Assembly: GCF_001625195.1 (NCBI RefSeq)
Contig: NC_054390.1
Span: 9,025,222-9,089,221 of the forward strand
DNA from: Drechmeria coniospora
Taxonomy: Eukaryota > Ascomycota > Sordariomycetes > Hypocreales > Ophiocordycipitaceae
DNA length: 64,000 bases
Direction: 5' to 3'
Under the pieces are notes generated by a model. It saw nothing but the letters and a program-made list of their open reading frames with translations. It searched no databases and was not told the origin of the DNA. The position numbers and the translations under genes are program-made. Positions 1 to 12,776 of this stretch are shown here, piece by piece (the first letter of the stretch is position 1; every line of letters begins with the position of its first letter).

Positions 1-2618
1 CTAGTCGGGTGGAGAGGGTATCAGGAAGGGGAGGTGGGAAGGGAATCCCCGGCTGGAAGGGGGACTGAAGTAACATGAACGAGGAGAGTGCATCATACGG
101 GAGCTTGGGTCGGGAGTTTTTTAAGACGCCTAAGTGGCTGATTTCGATGCATCGAGGGGAGATGGTATCATAATCAGCACGCACTCTGCGTGCCCCTTTT
201 TCGGTCGCGAAGGGGGTGGATATGATGGTAGAGAGCAGAAGTATGCATCTCTACCAGGCACATGCGTACGTGTACGATTGTCCTGTTTACTAGCGGTTTC
301 CGCATCTCTCTCACTCTTTCTTTGTTTCGAGAAAGGCCTTAAATATTGAGGAATCGGTCAGGACTGAAGGTTGGCTGGCAATGGCTATGGAAATGGCACT
401 GGCAATGGAAAGGATATGAAGTCACAGGCTTCTTGTTGTTTCTTCACCCGCGCACTATGGCTTCGTATGCCGGAACCTATGTGGTTTGCCCGTGTCATCT
501 TCTCACGCCTCGGCCCTAGCAAACCGCTCGTAGGACGGGCACACTTACTTGTGTATATTTCCTCCGGCTTCGGAGCCCGGCCACCAAAGACATCACATGA
601 TGAAATAGGCGGTGATGGGCAGTGCAGGAGGTGGCGAGGCCAGAATTGATTGCATTTGCATGAGAATGATTGCTGACGTGTTCAGCTTTGTCGGCACAGT
701 CAATAGCTGGTGACATGTCTAGGCTGAGGCGATGCAATGATGCGCATGTGCACGAGTCCCGACATCCGAATCAGGCATTTCTATCATCTAGGGCTCTTGC
801 TTGTACGGATGTAGATGGAACCCTTTTGCAGTGAAGGACACGATCGCTTGCGAGTTGCGAGGAGGGAAGGGAACGAGGTTCCAGGACGTGTGTCCGACCT
901 AGGGAGACTTGCGTCCAGTACGTCAGCTGGCCAGCCTCGAGCAGGATCGGACCAGCACTAGGCTATACTGCAGAATTCTTCCCTATTGCCTCTTTCAAAT
1001 CGTTCTTCCCGCTGCGGATACAGGTGCAGCAGGCACGCGGTGTTATTGAAGTACCTCTCAAACCGGGGATATTCGCTTTAGAGTGTGCTCCAGGGTGTTG
1101 GGACGATTCAGCATGGCATGCTGGGTTGGTATGTCATGTGGCAACCGTTGGCTGTCATGCCATGTGTCATGTCGCTGTCTCTCATCTCCATCCCATCCCT
1201 CTCTACCACTAATTGGACTGTCTGCTTGGCCAGTGTCGCACAGCAAGCTCCTTAATTTCCCTACTACCTCTAAGGAGGAGAGGCAGAAAACAGTAGCATG
1301 CTACGAAGATCGTGGCCTCTAACTCGCAAGTAAATTGAGAGAGATCATCTGCCAGTGCCTACTCCGTTGTGCAATGAAGTGTATGTTCGCCCATCTAGAG
1401 TTATTTCCGTGAGGAAGGCCGTGACCTGTTCGACTCAACTTACATGACGGAGCAACCCAGTTACTGTAGCGGTGATTGCGGCAAGTACATGTATGTACAT
1501 ACGGAGTACAGTACGTGTGCCCCGTACAAGTAAGTACTTGCAAGTATGGAGTGTTGAGTACATCAGAGTACAAGTAAGTACAGCAAGTACAGTAAGTACA
1601 GTAAGTACAGTAAGTACAGTAAGTACAGTAAGTACAGTAAGTACGGTACTGTACTGTACTGTAGGTGTAAGTATTACGGAGTACTCCGTACTTGTATCCG
1701 TAAGTAAGTAGTTCATCCAAGTTGCAAGTCAACCGCCGGTAGTGACTGCCGGTTACGGACCGGGGGTGAAGGCACTAGCGGACCCACAATCATTGCGAGC
1801 CTATCTGGACTCCGTAAATACTTGGAGGTGCACTTGTACAGCAGGAGCCATTGGCCTCACTTTCCCTCGACTTTACCAACACCTACAGTACTTGTACACT
1901 ACCTACTGTGCATGTATGTAGTTGTACAAGTACATAAAAAATCTTCTCGTCCTCTGCCCTCTCCCGCTGTCATCTCTCAACATATCAACTTCATGGACGT
2001 TCCTACCATTCATCACTGAGCAACGGTTTGCCATGGTCCTCACAAGATGCCCCATCGCCATGGCCGCATTCCTCACTGATTCAGTCGCACGCCGCTGTTC
2101 CCCACACTGTAAACGGGACGTCAGCTTCGGGGACATGACGATCCCCTCCTGCTCGAGCCCGTCTCAATCAAATACGGACACAAAGTCAATCAATGGCGCT
2201 CTTCTGTCGCCACCGTACTTCGGGACGCCTACTTCATCACAGAGCCCTCTCGCTATTCAGATGTCGCCCTTGGCCCATGCTCGCCATAATCCGTCATGCG
2301 TTCACATCGATGGACCCATGACCCACTCGCCGGCTGTGATCTACACGGCTGATACCATAAAAAGGCCGAGGGCGGCCGCAAGATTCCAGAGCCCATCTTC
2401 TCGCATGGGAGATTCTCCAAGGACCCGTGTCGCAATGGGCAACCAAGTGATATATCCGGCAACTGCTGTTGCTGTACTACCGCACTCTCTTGGAGACATT
2501 ATCTCGACGACACACGCTCGTCCCGTCCCGAGCAGCGAGTATCCGTACGCATAGTGCAACAAGGTTAGACGGCGATACGCAAGAACCCGATGCACGGCGA
2601 GATCTACGAGACATCCTT
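1..2618. other. Left-edge non-coding region upstream of the MFS gene
   Basis: No reading frame here resembles a known family. The longest ones lack a good ATG context and have low-complexity or GTAC-rich translations. The stretch holds a GTAAGTACA-type microsatellite (listed separately), several GTAC words from about 1490 to 1930, and presumably the promoter and 5' UTR of the transporter that starts at 2619. No tRNA or other RNA gene was recognised. Confidence 0.5.
1571..1654. repeat. 9-bp microsatellite (CAGTAAGTA)n
   Basis: About eight near-perfect copies of a 9-bp unit, CAGTAAGTA, in tandem, flanked by further GTAC-containing words. Because 9 is a multiple of 3, the array is open in several frames and gives spurious Thr-Val-Ser or Leu-Thr-Val repeat peptides. 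I do not regard these as coding. Confidence 0.9.
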
Positions 2619-4614
2619 ATGTCCTTCGAAATGATGGAGTCGTCCATGAAGTTGACCATTGTGCTACCCTCGAACGATCAAAGGACGAGCATCGGCTCCC
2701 CCGTCTCCCCCGAAGAACAGAGTCCGAACATCGACTGCCCTGTCTCCTCATCCTCCTCCGCTTCCGACGTCAACGACATCGGGGGCGTCCAGGAAGAAAG
2801 CGGCTTGCCCATGTCCAAGGCGCGATGCATTGCCCTCGTCGCAACGGTCACAGGTGCTTCCTTCTTAAATGTAAGCCTATTCTTCCCTCGATTTGTACCC
2901 CTTCACCCTCGCATCGCATCGAGTGCGGCGTAGAGTGCTGATGGTTGCCGCAGACCCTCTCCCTCCAGACGGTCGTCATCATCCTGCCTAGCATCTCACG
3001 CGAGCTCTCCATCCCCCAATGCCGCCAGCAGTGGCTCGTCTCGTCGTACTCCATCACCTTTGGCTGCTTCCTCCTCCTCTGGGGCCGCATCGCCGACATC
3101 TACGGCAAGCGCCTGGTTTTCATCCTCGGCTCCTTCTGGGTTACCATCATGACCGTCGTGAATCCTTTCGTGCCGAATGAGATCGCCTTCGACCTTTTTC
3201 GGGCACTCCATGGCCTTGTAAGTACAGCATGAACGGTGCATGTTTTCCAGCTTACGCTGTGGTGTAGGGCGCTGCGGCCAACGTTCCGACCGCCATTGGC
3301 ATTCTTGGTGTCATCTTCCCACCCGGCAAGGCCAAAAACTATGCCTTCAGCACCTATGGTACTTGTTCAATCTTGATCAGTCATGAAACACGAACCGGCT
3401 CTCGGCTAACCGTTCATCTTCCAGCCGCCGGCGCCCCCATTGGCAGCATCTTTGGCAACCTGCTGGCAGGCTTCGTTGCCGAGTACGCCAACTGGAAGTG
3501 GGTTTTTGTCGTCTCAGCGTTCTTGGCCGGCACCATCGCCATTGTCGCAATATTTACTATTCCCAAGGAGCCGCCTTCTAGCCAGCACGAGACTGGAGGC
3601 AGAAATGAGACACACCCCTCCATCGACTGGGTTGGCGCCACTCTCGTCACCTTGGGCCTTATCGGCCTCATGATTGCTCTCACCGAAGGTAATCTAGTCG
3701 GCTGGTCTACCCCCTGGGTCCCGACCTTGATGGTCATCGCACTCATTGCCGTCGCCCTCTTTGTATCCTGGCAGATGTACCTGGAGCGTCGCCTGAACAG
3801 CTCCCTCGTCGTAACCAGGAAACCCCGGCCACCCCTCGTCAAAGTCAGCATCTTCAGCAATTTTCGCTTCAGTGCCGTCATGGTTATTGTCTGCCTATTC
3901 TATGCCTCCTTCAACAACTACCTCATCCAAGCAACCTACTTCTTTCAAAACTTTCAGGGCCTGTCCCCTTTCGACACCATGTTGCGCTTCATCCCCATGG
4001 GAGTGGGTGGCATCATCGTCGCCATTATCGTCTCCCAGTTGCTCGGCCGCATCCCAACCCTCTTTATTCTCGTCACTGGCAATCTCGCCGTTTCCATCGC
4101 CTCGCTGCTCTTCGCCCTGCCCATTCCACCGACAACGTCCTACTACGCCTACGGCCTGCCTGCCATGCTACTTTCCGTCATTGGGGTGGACACGACCTGG
4201 CCCTGCCTCACCCTCTTTACATCGCAAGCCTTGCCGCCCGAGGACCAGGCTATCGGCGGTGCACTCATAAACGCCGTGGGCCAGTTCGGACGCGCCCTCG
4301 GCCTGGCTATCAGCACCGCCTTGCAGACTTCGGTTTTGGCCAACGGCCGCCACGTCTCGATCAAGGATGCTGGTGCAATGAAGCCTTGGGACCCAGTCAC
4401 CCTCAACGCCATGCGTGCCGCCAACTGGATGAACTTTGCCTTTGGAATAGCCTCGCTTGCCGTCGTCATCATGGCCTTTCGAAGCATGGAGATTGTCGGC
4501 AAGGCGAGATCATCGCTGCTGGTCAGGTCTGGCAGCGGTCAGGAGAAGGGAAAGCATCGCGATTGTGACCCCCATGCGAATGAAGCCTTCGGAGGGGCGG
4601 GCAATAGAAAATGA
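2619..4614 (+). CDS. MFS transporter, DHA2-like (14-TM drug:H+ antiporter / ATR1 type)
   Basis: Predicted exons 2619-2870, 2954-3217, 3268-3358 and 3425-4614 join in frame to about 598 residues. 2619 is the first in-frame ATG of the first exon. The start of the first membrane segment is split by intron 1 (donor GTAAGC). Exon 2 carries the MFS motif A, WGRIADIYGKR, near residue 130. Exons 3-4 give AAGAPIGSIFGNLLAGF, matching the family motif C region. Many hydrophobic segments follow, then a basic cytoplasmic tail. The pattern is that of plasma-membrane proton antiporters of the aminotriazole-resistance (ATR1) group, which export toxic small molecules or carry ammonium or boron. The substrate cannot be read from sequence. 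It converges on the flippase gene with about 217 bp between stop codons. No biosynthetic genes are adjacent, so a role in metabolite export is not supported by context. Confidence 0.88.
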
Positions 4615-4831
4615 TTCATCAAGGGGCAGTTGTTATCTTCAAGCTTTTGGCTAAGGATTCGGCGTTCATGCATAGCGAGCATCTGACATACATACAAATG
4701 AAACGCAATTTTTATTTGGGATTTGAACACATTGCGTGTATATTGAAATCATTCAATTCATTACGCTTTAGGGGTATAATTTTCAAACTTTGTCAAGACA
4801 ACAGCCAACACAGCAGCTGATAAGCCAGCGA

Positions 4832-7800
4832 CTATGTTTGTCCGAATACTTCGTCTTCGACGTCGTCATCAGCTTCATCCTCAAAGTCATCACAAGCAAG
4901 CTTCTTGAGCTTTTCCCGCATCGGCGGGTCCTGCTCCAGCTCCTGCCACAACGCCAGATCCCACTCTTCCACATTGTCGCTCAGCTTCGCCCGCTTCCAC
5001 GGCGGCCAGTGCCAGATGCCCGCGATCAGCATGCTTCGCTTGAGCACTTTCATGCACACTTCCATCAAGCCCATCATGGCGAGCACGATGAACACTGTCG
5101 ACCACCAGAGCGCGTCCTTGCCGAAACCGTCACGGAATGCATAGCGTATGGCATATGGCCCGGAAGGCTGTGCCCCGTACACGCCGTCCAGGAATGCAAC
5201 CCAAGCAAACCAACCAACAGTTGTGAGGAAGAATGATCCCATCACGAGGGCGGGTTTGTAATGTGTCTCGAGAATGCTGCAGAATGTCAGCACTGTTACC
5301 ATGCCGTCATGTTGTCGTGCTTACAAAAGTTTCCAGTTAATCCACAGGATTCCTATGGTAAAGATGAGAGTTCCCAAAGCATATAGTCCCTCGTCACGCG
5401 GTCCAGGGGTGATTCGTCCGTAACCAGCCACGACGGCGTACCACACAAGGATACCCTCGACGGCGGCCAGCACCATCCATCGGGTATATTTCCAAATGTT
5501 TAGCCCCATGTTGCGTTGTCCGTGCACGTAGAGCTCTGGTATGGCGAGAAGTGTTTCTGCACTCAGGTCCTGCTCCCAGACGCCCATGCAAATGGTACAG
5601 AGGCTGGTGAATAGGGTGTTGAATACAGTTAGGCTTGTAGATTCGTACAAGGAGGTACCGGTATAACCATTATACCCTTGATACACCACTGCTGGTAGGT
5701 AGAAGAACATTTCTTTCCAAAACGTGCAGAGGATGAACTTGGCGGTGCGAATATAGTTCCAGCGCCCGTGGACTAGAAGTAACCTCTGTAGAAACCGAAA
5801 CTGTGCTATGGCATAGTCAGCAACACGGGCGGCCTGAAGTCCCTCTTTCCCAGATATTCCGATGCCAACGTGGCTTGCTTGGATCATAGCGAGATCGTTT
5901 GCTCCGTCGCCGATGGCCAACGTCAGCCCCCGCTGGTGCTTCCCTTTGAAGGCGCCCAGCCGCGAGCGAACGGTGCGCACAAGCAGTGCCTTCTGTGCCG
6001 GTGACGATCTGCAGCAAATGACGGAGTCGACAAGAATCATGATGGCGTAAAACTTTTGTGAAAGTTCTGCAGAATTTTCCACGGCACTGAGGGTATGGCC
6101 ATCGATGACGACGACACTATGGACGGAGCCTGCTTGGAGGTCTTCGGTCACCGCCACAAGCTGCGATTCGAGCGAGCTCTTCGTGACGTCAAGAATGTAG
6201 AGCTCGGATCCTGGGCGACAAATTCGGGCAGAGTGTGCAATATTAATGGCAGTTTCGCGCTTGTCGCCAGTGAGCATCCAAATCTTGATGTTGGCCCGCC
6301 GCAGTCTATCGATTGTTTCAGGGACACCCTTTTGCAGCTTATCCTCGATGGCCGTTGCTCCGATGAGATCAAGAGATTGCTCAATCATCTCCCCAGCGGC
6401 TTCGATCTTACTCTGGCGGTCGGTGAGGCTCGTCGTCGCATCGTCATAGGATTTCTTCCACACGACATACTCCTGCTGTGACAGGAATTTCTGGGCGTAT
6501 AGTAACGTACGAAGACCCTCCGTGGCAAAGTCGTCGAGATGCTTGAAGCATTTGGCAAAGATGTCCGAGTCGTCGTATTTGGCAAGATCGTCGAGAAAGC
6601 CAAGCCGGTCAGGCACAGTTGGCCGGTTTCCTGACGTCGCTAGGTACTGATTTCGGGACACATCAAACGACACTCCTCGGACTCCGGAGACGGAGCCGCG
6701 GGGCCGATCATCGGACATCCGAACAAACTTGTGAATCTCAAACGACTTGCTCCTGTCGGCCGACGGTTGCTGGTTGATGGTACGATCCGTCACGACGATG
6801 GGATTTCGGCGGACGGTAAGGCTCCGGCGGCCACCGAAGCTGTTTCGAGGCTCCTTCTGCTCGCTGCGTCGATATAATTCGTGCTCAATGTCGGCACTCA
6901 TGCGGACCTCGGTCGCCTTTTGCATGGCCAGGGAGGACAGCTTAAGACGGGGCAGGATAGCTGAATCGGCGCCCTTGCAAATGATGCAAACGCGGCCGTC
7001 GGGGTATCGAAGCACGATGGACATTCTCTTGCGGGCACTGCTGAACTCGATGACATCCAGAATCTGAAAGGTCATGGTCTCGGTATGACCGGTCATCTGC
7101 GGCACCTGCAAGGTTATGCTCTGCGACGTGCGTTGCGTCACCAGGTATCCCATCTCCTGCGCTGCTCTGACCAGGGCAAGCTCGTCGGGCGAGGATGCTT
7201 GAAAATTCATCTTCCCATCCTTCATCTCCGGCAGACACGTGTGGCAGAGCGCAACAGCCATAAGGTACTCTCTTGCCTTTCGGGCAAATGGAGAGTGCGG
7301 TCGAAGGCGCATGTACTTGATCATGTCCGAGGTGTTGACCTCTGGTTGCACATGATCCGGGCGACCGGTGGATCGCCAGTGTGAGGACGAGCGCCTTCCG
7401 ATGGATAGCCTGGGCGACATGGGCGAGTCAACAGGTTCGGCATCTTCCTCGCGGATCACGACGCTGATTGCTTCCCTGTGGATGGAGGGCTTCCGTACAA
7501 AGTGCCCGTCGTCAGCACCCGACGTTCCCCAATCATCGACGGTGTGGGTTTCCAGATCCATCTCATGAAGCCAGACGGTTCCCGCGACGCTGATCTTGCG
7601 AAATTTCATGATGTTGTCCGTGAGAGTTCCCGTCTTGTCGGAGAAGACGTAGCCAACCTGGCCGAGGTTCTCCAGGATGGTGTTGGTGTTGCACCGCGCG
7701 GGCGTGTCCGTTTCTTCGTCGTACATTTCAATATCCGAGTTGAGCAGGAGAAACTGACCGACTTTGACGATTTCCAAGCTGATGTACAGGGCCAAGGGCA

Positions 7801-9168
7801 CGACGTTATTAAACATGATGATGAAGGCGATGATGATCTGGTGGAACGGGACGGCGGCGCCGGCGAGATACCAAGAATGGTTTTCAAAGTCTTTCTGCCA
7901 CTTGAGGTATCCCACAGAGACGCCTACGGATACGATGATGACGTAGGCGGCCAGGGTAAGGACGATGATGTTGACAACCTTTTCGAGAGCCGGCCGTTTC
8001 GCGCGGGGATGTTGGTTGGAGTTCATTCGAATCTTGCATTCCTCTCCGGTGTTGATGACGATGCCGATGGCACAGTCCGTGTTTCGTACTATGCTGCCGC
8101 GATACATGATTTCGTTGAGAGTCAGCGGGACTGGCTTGCCATTGACGGTAACGCGGCCATCAAAGTTGTACAGTTCTGGGTTCGGATCCTCGGCAACAAA
8201 CTCGGCATCACATTTCGCAATGCCCTCGATGGAGTCGCAGCCGCGCAGGGCGTGAGACACCTGCTTCGTCTTGAGATTGGTCTCCCCGTCGAGGGCCATC
8301 GTGTCAATGTAGGCCAGGCCGTTCTCGCCGCTGCTGTGGAGCAGAACAATGTCGGCGGGCACGGGCTCATCACGGGATAGGCGCACGACGTTGCCGACCT
8401 TGGTGTTGCTCCATCTGGACGAGACCCATCGCACGCCGTGAAACTCTTCGTCTGGAACCGGGCGGGGTTGCGATGGTTCCCTGGTGCGAAATGGATTCCA
8501 CCGGTCCCACGGACGACTATTCAGCCGCTTCGCCTTCACGGCACAGCGGTCCTCGCGGCCCAGAACGGTGACGAAATTAGCATTCTCAACCTTGTCCAAG
8601 CGGTGGCGCCTGTAGTCATCGTAGCCTTCCTTTACTATGGTCAGGAGGACGAAGAAGAGGAGCGGCAAGATGGTTGTGAATGAGCCGGTGGTCGAGAGTC
8701 CCGGGATCTGGAGGCGAGGCAAGGTCAGGCCATGGCATGACGGGACGAATTCCTGGGAACAGGGGAACCTACAGTTTGAGGGATTCCGACGCAAAGAAAG
8801 TAAAAGTTTCCGACGCGAGAGAACTGAAATATGAGCTGCTTCGGGATGAAATCCCAGATGGTGTACCGCGAGGTGCGAACATCGTTGGAAATGTAAGCGT
8901 GGCCACGACGGGTATCGACGAGGGGCTTGACGTGCTCAATGGCGAGGGGAATGTGTCTGCCATCTTTGGAAGGCGTGATTTGCTTTTGTCGAAGAACTAG
9001 CTCGACGATGGTGGATTGATAGAGAGACTTTGCGGCATGCTGAAGGCGGCGGTGCAGTGGGAGCTGGGTCTGGGTCGGTTTCCCGCAGACGGACGACCGC
9101 TGCTGAAGCAGGATATCGCCTTTGTCGGAGGGGCCTTTGTCGGTGTCGACGGCGTCGCTGTCCGACAT
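4832..9168 (-). CDS. DNF3: P4-type ATPase, Dnf3-like phospholipid flippase
   Basis: Exons 9168-8773, 8707-5325 and 5276-4832 (introns of 65 and 48 nt with GTAGGT and GTAAGC donors) give about 1407 residues. The first ATG of the upstream frame is at 9168. Visible landmarks in order: an N-terminal flippase signature with TIWDFIPKQLIFQFSRVGNF and then FLCVGIPQT joined to IPGLSTTG across intron 1; the actuator DGET near residue 272; the phosphorylation site DKTGTLT near residue 489; the nucleotide-binding motif KGAD; MLTGDKRETAINIA; the hinge GDGANDLAMIQ; and a multi-pass C-terminal domain ending in an acidic tail. DGET rather than TGES, and the PGLSTTG segment, place it with P4-ATPases of the Dnf3 branch. 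These move phosphatidylcholine or phosphatidylethanolamine to the cytosolic leaflet in Golgi and secretory membranes with a Cdc50-family partner. An unusually long Ser/Arg-rich insert lies in the N domain. Confidence 0.92.
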
Positions 9169-11188
9169 TTCGAGGGTGATGCAAACGAGCAAACGACGGA
9201 ACTCGTCAAGATTTGGGCTGGACTAGATGGATGGGACTGGCCAATGGAGGGAGTGCCTCAACTGAGCGTGCCCGGAACTGTCATGCCAGAGAAGGTCGCG
9301 CCCATGGGTCAATGAGCATCCATATCCTTGCTCGACTGCCTGTCGGTTCGTATCCTTGGCGCGGCGGAGCGGTGGGAGGGTTGCCAGAAGCGAACGGTGA
9401 CGAGCAGTCGACAGACAGTGGGAATGTTGAGCGTCGATCTCGGAATCTGGTCGGAGGCGAAGCGGCTAGGTGTCACCAATTCAGTGGGTCGGTCAATAAC
9501 TGATTGTTGATGATGCTTTCTCGCTCCCGCTCATGAAGATGAAACGACTGTACGTAAAGGAGGCAAAACGAAGGGCGAATGGACAATGTCAAAGGAAGAA
9601 AGTCGAACTGGATGAAAAAATTCCGCCGACTTCATCCCTTGCCGGTTGGGATCTGGCTCGTGGGGGATGGATGCGAAGTCACTCGGATGTACTCGATCAG
9701 TGATGAGCACGAGTAATGTACGAGTACGAATCCTCCGGTAGGGAGTAGCGGGCAGCGGGTGTATCTGTACTGTGCAAGTGCTATAAGCAGATGTAAGTAT
9801 TGTAAATACTGTCACGATTACTCCGTACTTGGTAGCATCGAACTCGCATTGTTACTCGTCGACCTTGGGACAGTCGCCGCCAGTGGCAAGCCAGGCCAGG
9901 CACGAGAGAGCTTGGCGCCGCCAAAGTCAATGGATGGTTGGATCACAAGGTGCCCTGAGAGATGGCCAGGCGCCCCACCGATCGCCGCTCAATCTGTCTC
10001 AGTGCCTACAGTAGGTACTGTACAGTAGGTAGTAAGTAAGTACTTGCATGAAAGTACATGCAAGTACTCCGTACATCTAAGTACTTGTTTGCCTGTTTGT
10101 TTCCAAGGCATGCGGAAACGCGTACATGTGCGCCAGCTGTAGGTACGTAAGGATACTGCAGGCATTGCGATTGACAATCAAGAGCGGAATACTCCGTAAT
10201 ACAAGTACTGTACTCCAGTTTGGTGCACTACAAGTTCAATGAGGTAGTAAAGTATTACTTATTGTTGATGTAATACCTGATACTCTACTCTGTACTGTCT
10301 GTACCTTGGCGTACATGTACTTTGCCCCAAAGCCATCCATCCCCGTTGGGCCCTCGTTGGCTCATGTGAAGTACTTGTACTGTACGGAGTACTGTATTAC
10401 TGTACTTACGCGGGCGAACAAGCACTCGTAGGCGGACGTACTGCAAGTACATGTACAGCACGGTACAAGTAATAATAGAATACCACCAGCACGGAGTACG
10501 AGATACGGAGTACGAGATACGAAGAACGCACATACTGCACTTATGCAATGCAAGTACACCTACTTACATTTACATGTAGGTACTAGTGCTGTAGGTACAC
10601 CCGTGGGGGCTGCGGCTAGGCTAACTACCAAAAGTGTGGCTAATGCAGGCCCCTGTTTGTTGACGAAACTCCAGCCTCGAGGCATGTTGTGGCTGACCCT
10701 CCGTCACATCACGTTCTGCTCATGTCACCTTCTCAGCTCGGTTAACTCCTAGGAATAGCAAGCAGACAGCAACACCACGACTCGACACAAATCCAAGGGC
10801 ACGCACATCGTCCAATTGTTGTTTTTGTCTATCCGCTACCGTACATGCACATCAGCAGCCACTTCTCCTCGACAGCCCATCCCATCTTCCTCTGTCCGTC
10901 CATGATGCAATCCATCCCTCCATCTGTCCATCCATTCATCTACATAATCACAGCACAGTATCGAATATCCATCCACTTATCCAACCGTCCACACCGCTAA
11001 CCTTCCACACCTCTAACCTTTCACACATCCAACCATCCACACGCTCAGCCATCGACCAACTCGCTCAGCCATCGACCAACTCACTCATCCATCCCTCAGC
11101 TTGCGCCTGCGATACATCAATCCATCCGTCCGTCCATCCGTCCGTCCATCCGTCCGCCCATCTGCTTGCTTGTTCGTCTGCTTGTCTG
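9169..11188. other. Gene-poor spacer, GTAC-rich, between flippase and asparaginase
   Basis: Contains the flippase promoter (about 9170-9500). From about 9700 to 10610 there is a dense field of GTAC words, including TACGGAGTAC at 10384 and again near 10495-10520. From about 10900 to 11160 a CATC/CCGT tetranucleotide-rich low-complexity tract follows. The frames through this area are repeat-driven, and I see no supported gene. Confidence 0.6.
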
Positions 11189-11380
11189 CCTGGCTGCAAT
11201 ATCTGCCTGGCTGCAATATCTGCCTGGTTGCAACAATCTGTCTGGCTACAATATCTACCTGGCTGCAATATCTGCCTGGCTGCAATATCTTCCTGGTTGC
11301 AATATCTGCCTGGCTGCAATATCTGCCTGGCTACAGTATCTGCCTGGCTGCAGTATCTGCCTGGCTGCAGTATCTGCCTA
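11189..11380. repeat. 17-bp tandem repeat overlapping the asparaginase 3' end
   Basis: About eleven imperfect copies of TGCCTGGCTGCAATATC, with some units changed to TGGTTGC or TGGCTAC. The array starts downstream of the asparaginase stop codon (11331-11333) and extends into its last codons. It is preceded by a CCAT/CCGT tetranucleotide tract. It looks like a classical minisatellite. Confidence 0.9.
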
Positions 11381-12776
11381 GCGTCCGTGTTCGACGTCCC
11401 GAGGATGGAAGATGATTCATTCGCTTCCCGTCACCCTTCTTCACCTGCCACTCGGCCACGTGAAGCAGTGGCTTCGTCTCGGCCCCTGGCTTGTTGCCTT
11501 CAAACGTGCCTCGGATCTCCATCGTGTCCAGGCCGGCCGCCAGGGCAAGCTGCAGCTGGATGCGACATTTTTGCGGATCGAGAAAGCCGCCGCCGATGCA
11601 CGAGTCTTCAAGCCCGTAGACGCCTTCGCCTCCGACGAAGCCTGAAGGTGTGCGCCGGCTCGTGACGATGGGGAACCTCTCGCCCTTGTCGCCGGCGACA
11701 CATTGTATCGTCGTGCCCGCCTTCTTGCTCCAGCATCCGGAACCCATGCCCGCAAGGACGATGCCCTTGGCGCCCAACCGGACGGCGGCCTCGAACAGCT
11801 CCGGTCGCACGTCGGAGTGGCCGAACAGGATGTCCACTATCGGCAGCCCGTCCTCGGGCTTCCTCGCCGAGATGTCAAAGTATTGCCGGGCGAGCGGTCG
11901 GCAAGGCGGGTAGAAGAAGAGCGGCTGCGAGTCGACAAAGATGCCCAGGTACCCCTCCTCGGCCGCCTTGAAGCTGTCGAGCATGTTGGCGTGCGACTTT
12001 GTCGTGAACCGGGAAGGGCAGATTCGATCGTTGAGGACGATCATGACGCCTCTGCTCCGGGCACCCTGGCTGACGGCAAGGTTCACGGCGCACAGCAGAT
12101 TCATGGGCCCATCCGCGCCCCGCGCCGTCGGCGGCCGCATCGAGCCGACGAGCACCACGGGCTTATCCGACTTGACGGTGAGCTCGAGGAAATAGGCCGT
12201 CTCCTCGATGGTGTCGGTGCCGTGCGTGATGACGACGCCCTGCGTGTCGCCGTCGAGCTCCCTCTGGATGTTCTGCGATAGGAGGATCAAGTCTCGGGGC
12301 CCCACGTCCGGGCTGCCGACGTTGACGACCTCTTCGGCGCGGGGCTGCACGGCATCGAGAAGCTCGGGAAGGTCATCGACCAGCGTGCTGACGGGCAGGA
12401 CGCCGGGGTCGTACTGGGACGTCATGGAAGCCGTCTTGGCCGCGCCTGCGATGGTGCCGCCGGTCCCGTAGATGGTCACCTTGGGCAGCGACACGTTCAC
12501 GTCTGCTTCCTCGCAGCCCACCTCGGCATGCAACGAGGCGCCGCGCTGCGACGGTGACTGGTCGTCGGAGAATGATGGGCCCGCGTGGCATGGTGTTTTG
12601 GCCCTCGGTGAGGCGCAATCACTCGGCCGAGCTTTCCTGAGCAGCCTTGAAATGCCCTCTCGTCCCAGTCGACACGAGCTCATCGACGAACGATTCCTAA
12701 AAGTCGAATACCCGCGAGCTAGGGAATTCGATATCCGGCCAGCAGATGTTTGCTGTCTGTCATCCTGGCTCTGCAT
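11331..12776 (-). CDS. L-asparaginase (bacterial type II-like fold)
   Basis: Single-exon model of about 481 residues from the first in-frame ATG at 12776. The catalytic core is clear: VTIYGTGGTIAG with the nucleophilic Thr, VVITHGTDTIEETA with the second Thr-Asp pair, VGSMRPPTARGADGPMNL, VLNDRI, KSHANMLDSFKAAEEGYLG, MGSGCW, SRRTPSG and GGFLDPQKCRIQLQLALA. The enzyme hydrolyses asparagine to aspartate and ammonia. About 100 residues precede the core. They are Arg/Ser-rich rather than a plain secretory signal, so either the start or an upstream exon is uncertain, or this is an organelle-targeting extension. The last roughly 15 residues are encoded by the 17-bp repeat array, and the TAG stop is a repeat-unit variant, so the tail differs from the usual family end. 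Location in the cell is not resolved. Confidence 0.87.
   Translation of the reverse strand: MQSQDDRQQTSAGRISNSLARGYSTFRNRSSMSSCRLGREGISRLLRKARPSDCASPRAKTPCHAGPSFSDDQSPSQRGASLHAEVGCEEADVNVSLPKVTIYGTGGTIAGAAKTASMTSQYDPGVLPVSTLVDDLPELLDAVQPRAEEVVNVGSPDVGPRDLILLSQNIQRELDGDTQGVVITHGTDTIEETAYFLELTVKSDKPVVLVGSMRPPTARGADGPMNLLCAVNLAVSQGARSRGVMIVLNDRICPSRFTTKSHANMLDSFKAAEEGYLGIFVDSQPLFFYPPCRPLARQYFDISARKPEDGLPIVDILFGHSDVRPELFEAAVRLGAKGIVLAGMGSGCWSKKAGTTIQCVAGDKGERFPIVTSRRTPSGFVGGEGVYGLEDSCIGGGFLDPQKCRIQLQLALAAGLDTMEIRGTFEGNKPGAETKPLLHVAEWQVKKGDGKRMNHLPSSGRRTRTLGRYCSQADTAARQIL

Noticed and set aside
1922..2554. 210-codon plus-strand frame upstream of the MFS gene
   Set aside because: The start lies in GTAC repeat DNA, composition is low-information and there is no domain; it is more likely promoter or 5' UTR of the transporter.
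10000..10610. GTAC arrays considered as a CRISPR-like or transposon terminal repeat region
   Set aside because: Units are irregularly spaced, without unique spacers of constant length and without flanking inverted repeats or transposase; the organism is eukaryotic.
11101..11665. Plus-strand frames with repeated AWLQYLPGCNI
   Set aside because: Product of the 17-bp repeat; not coding.
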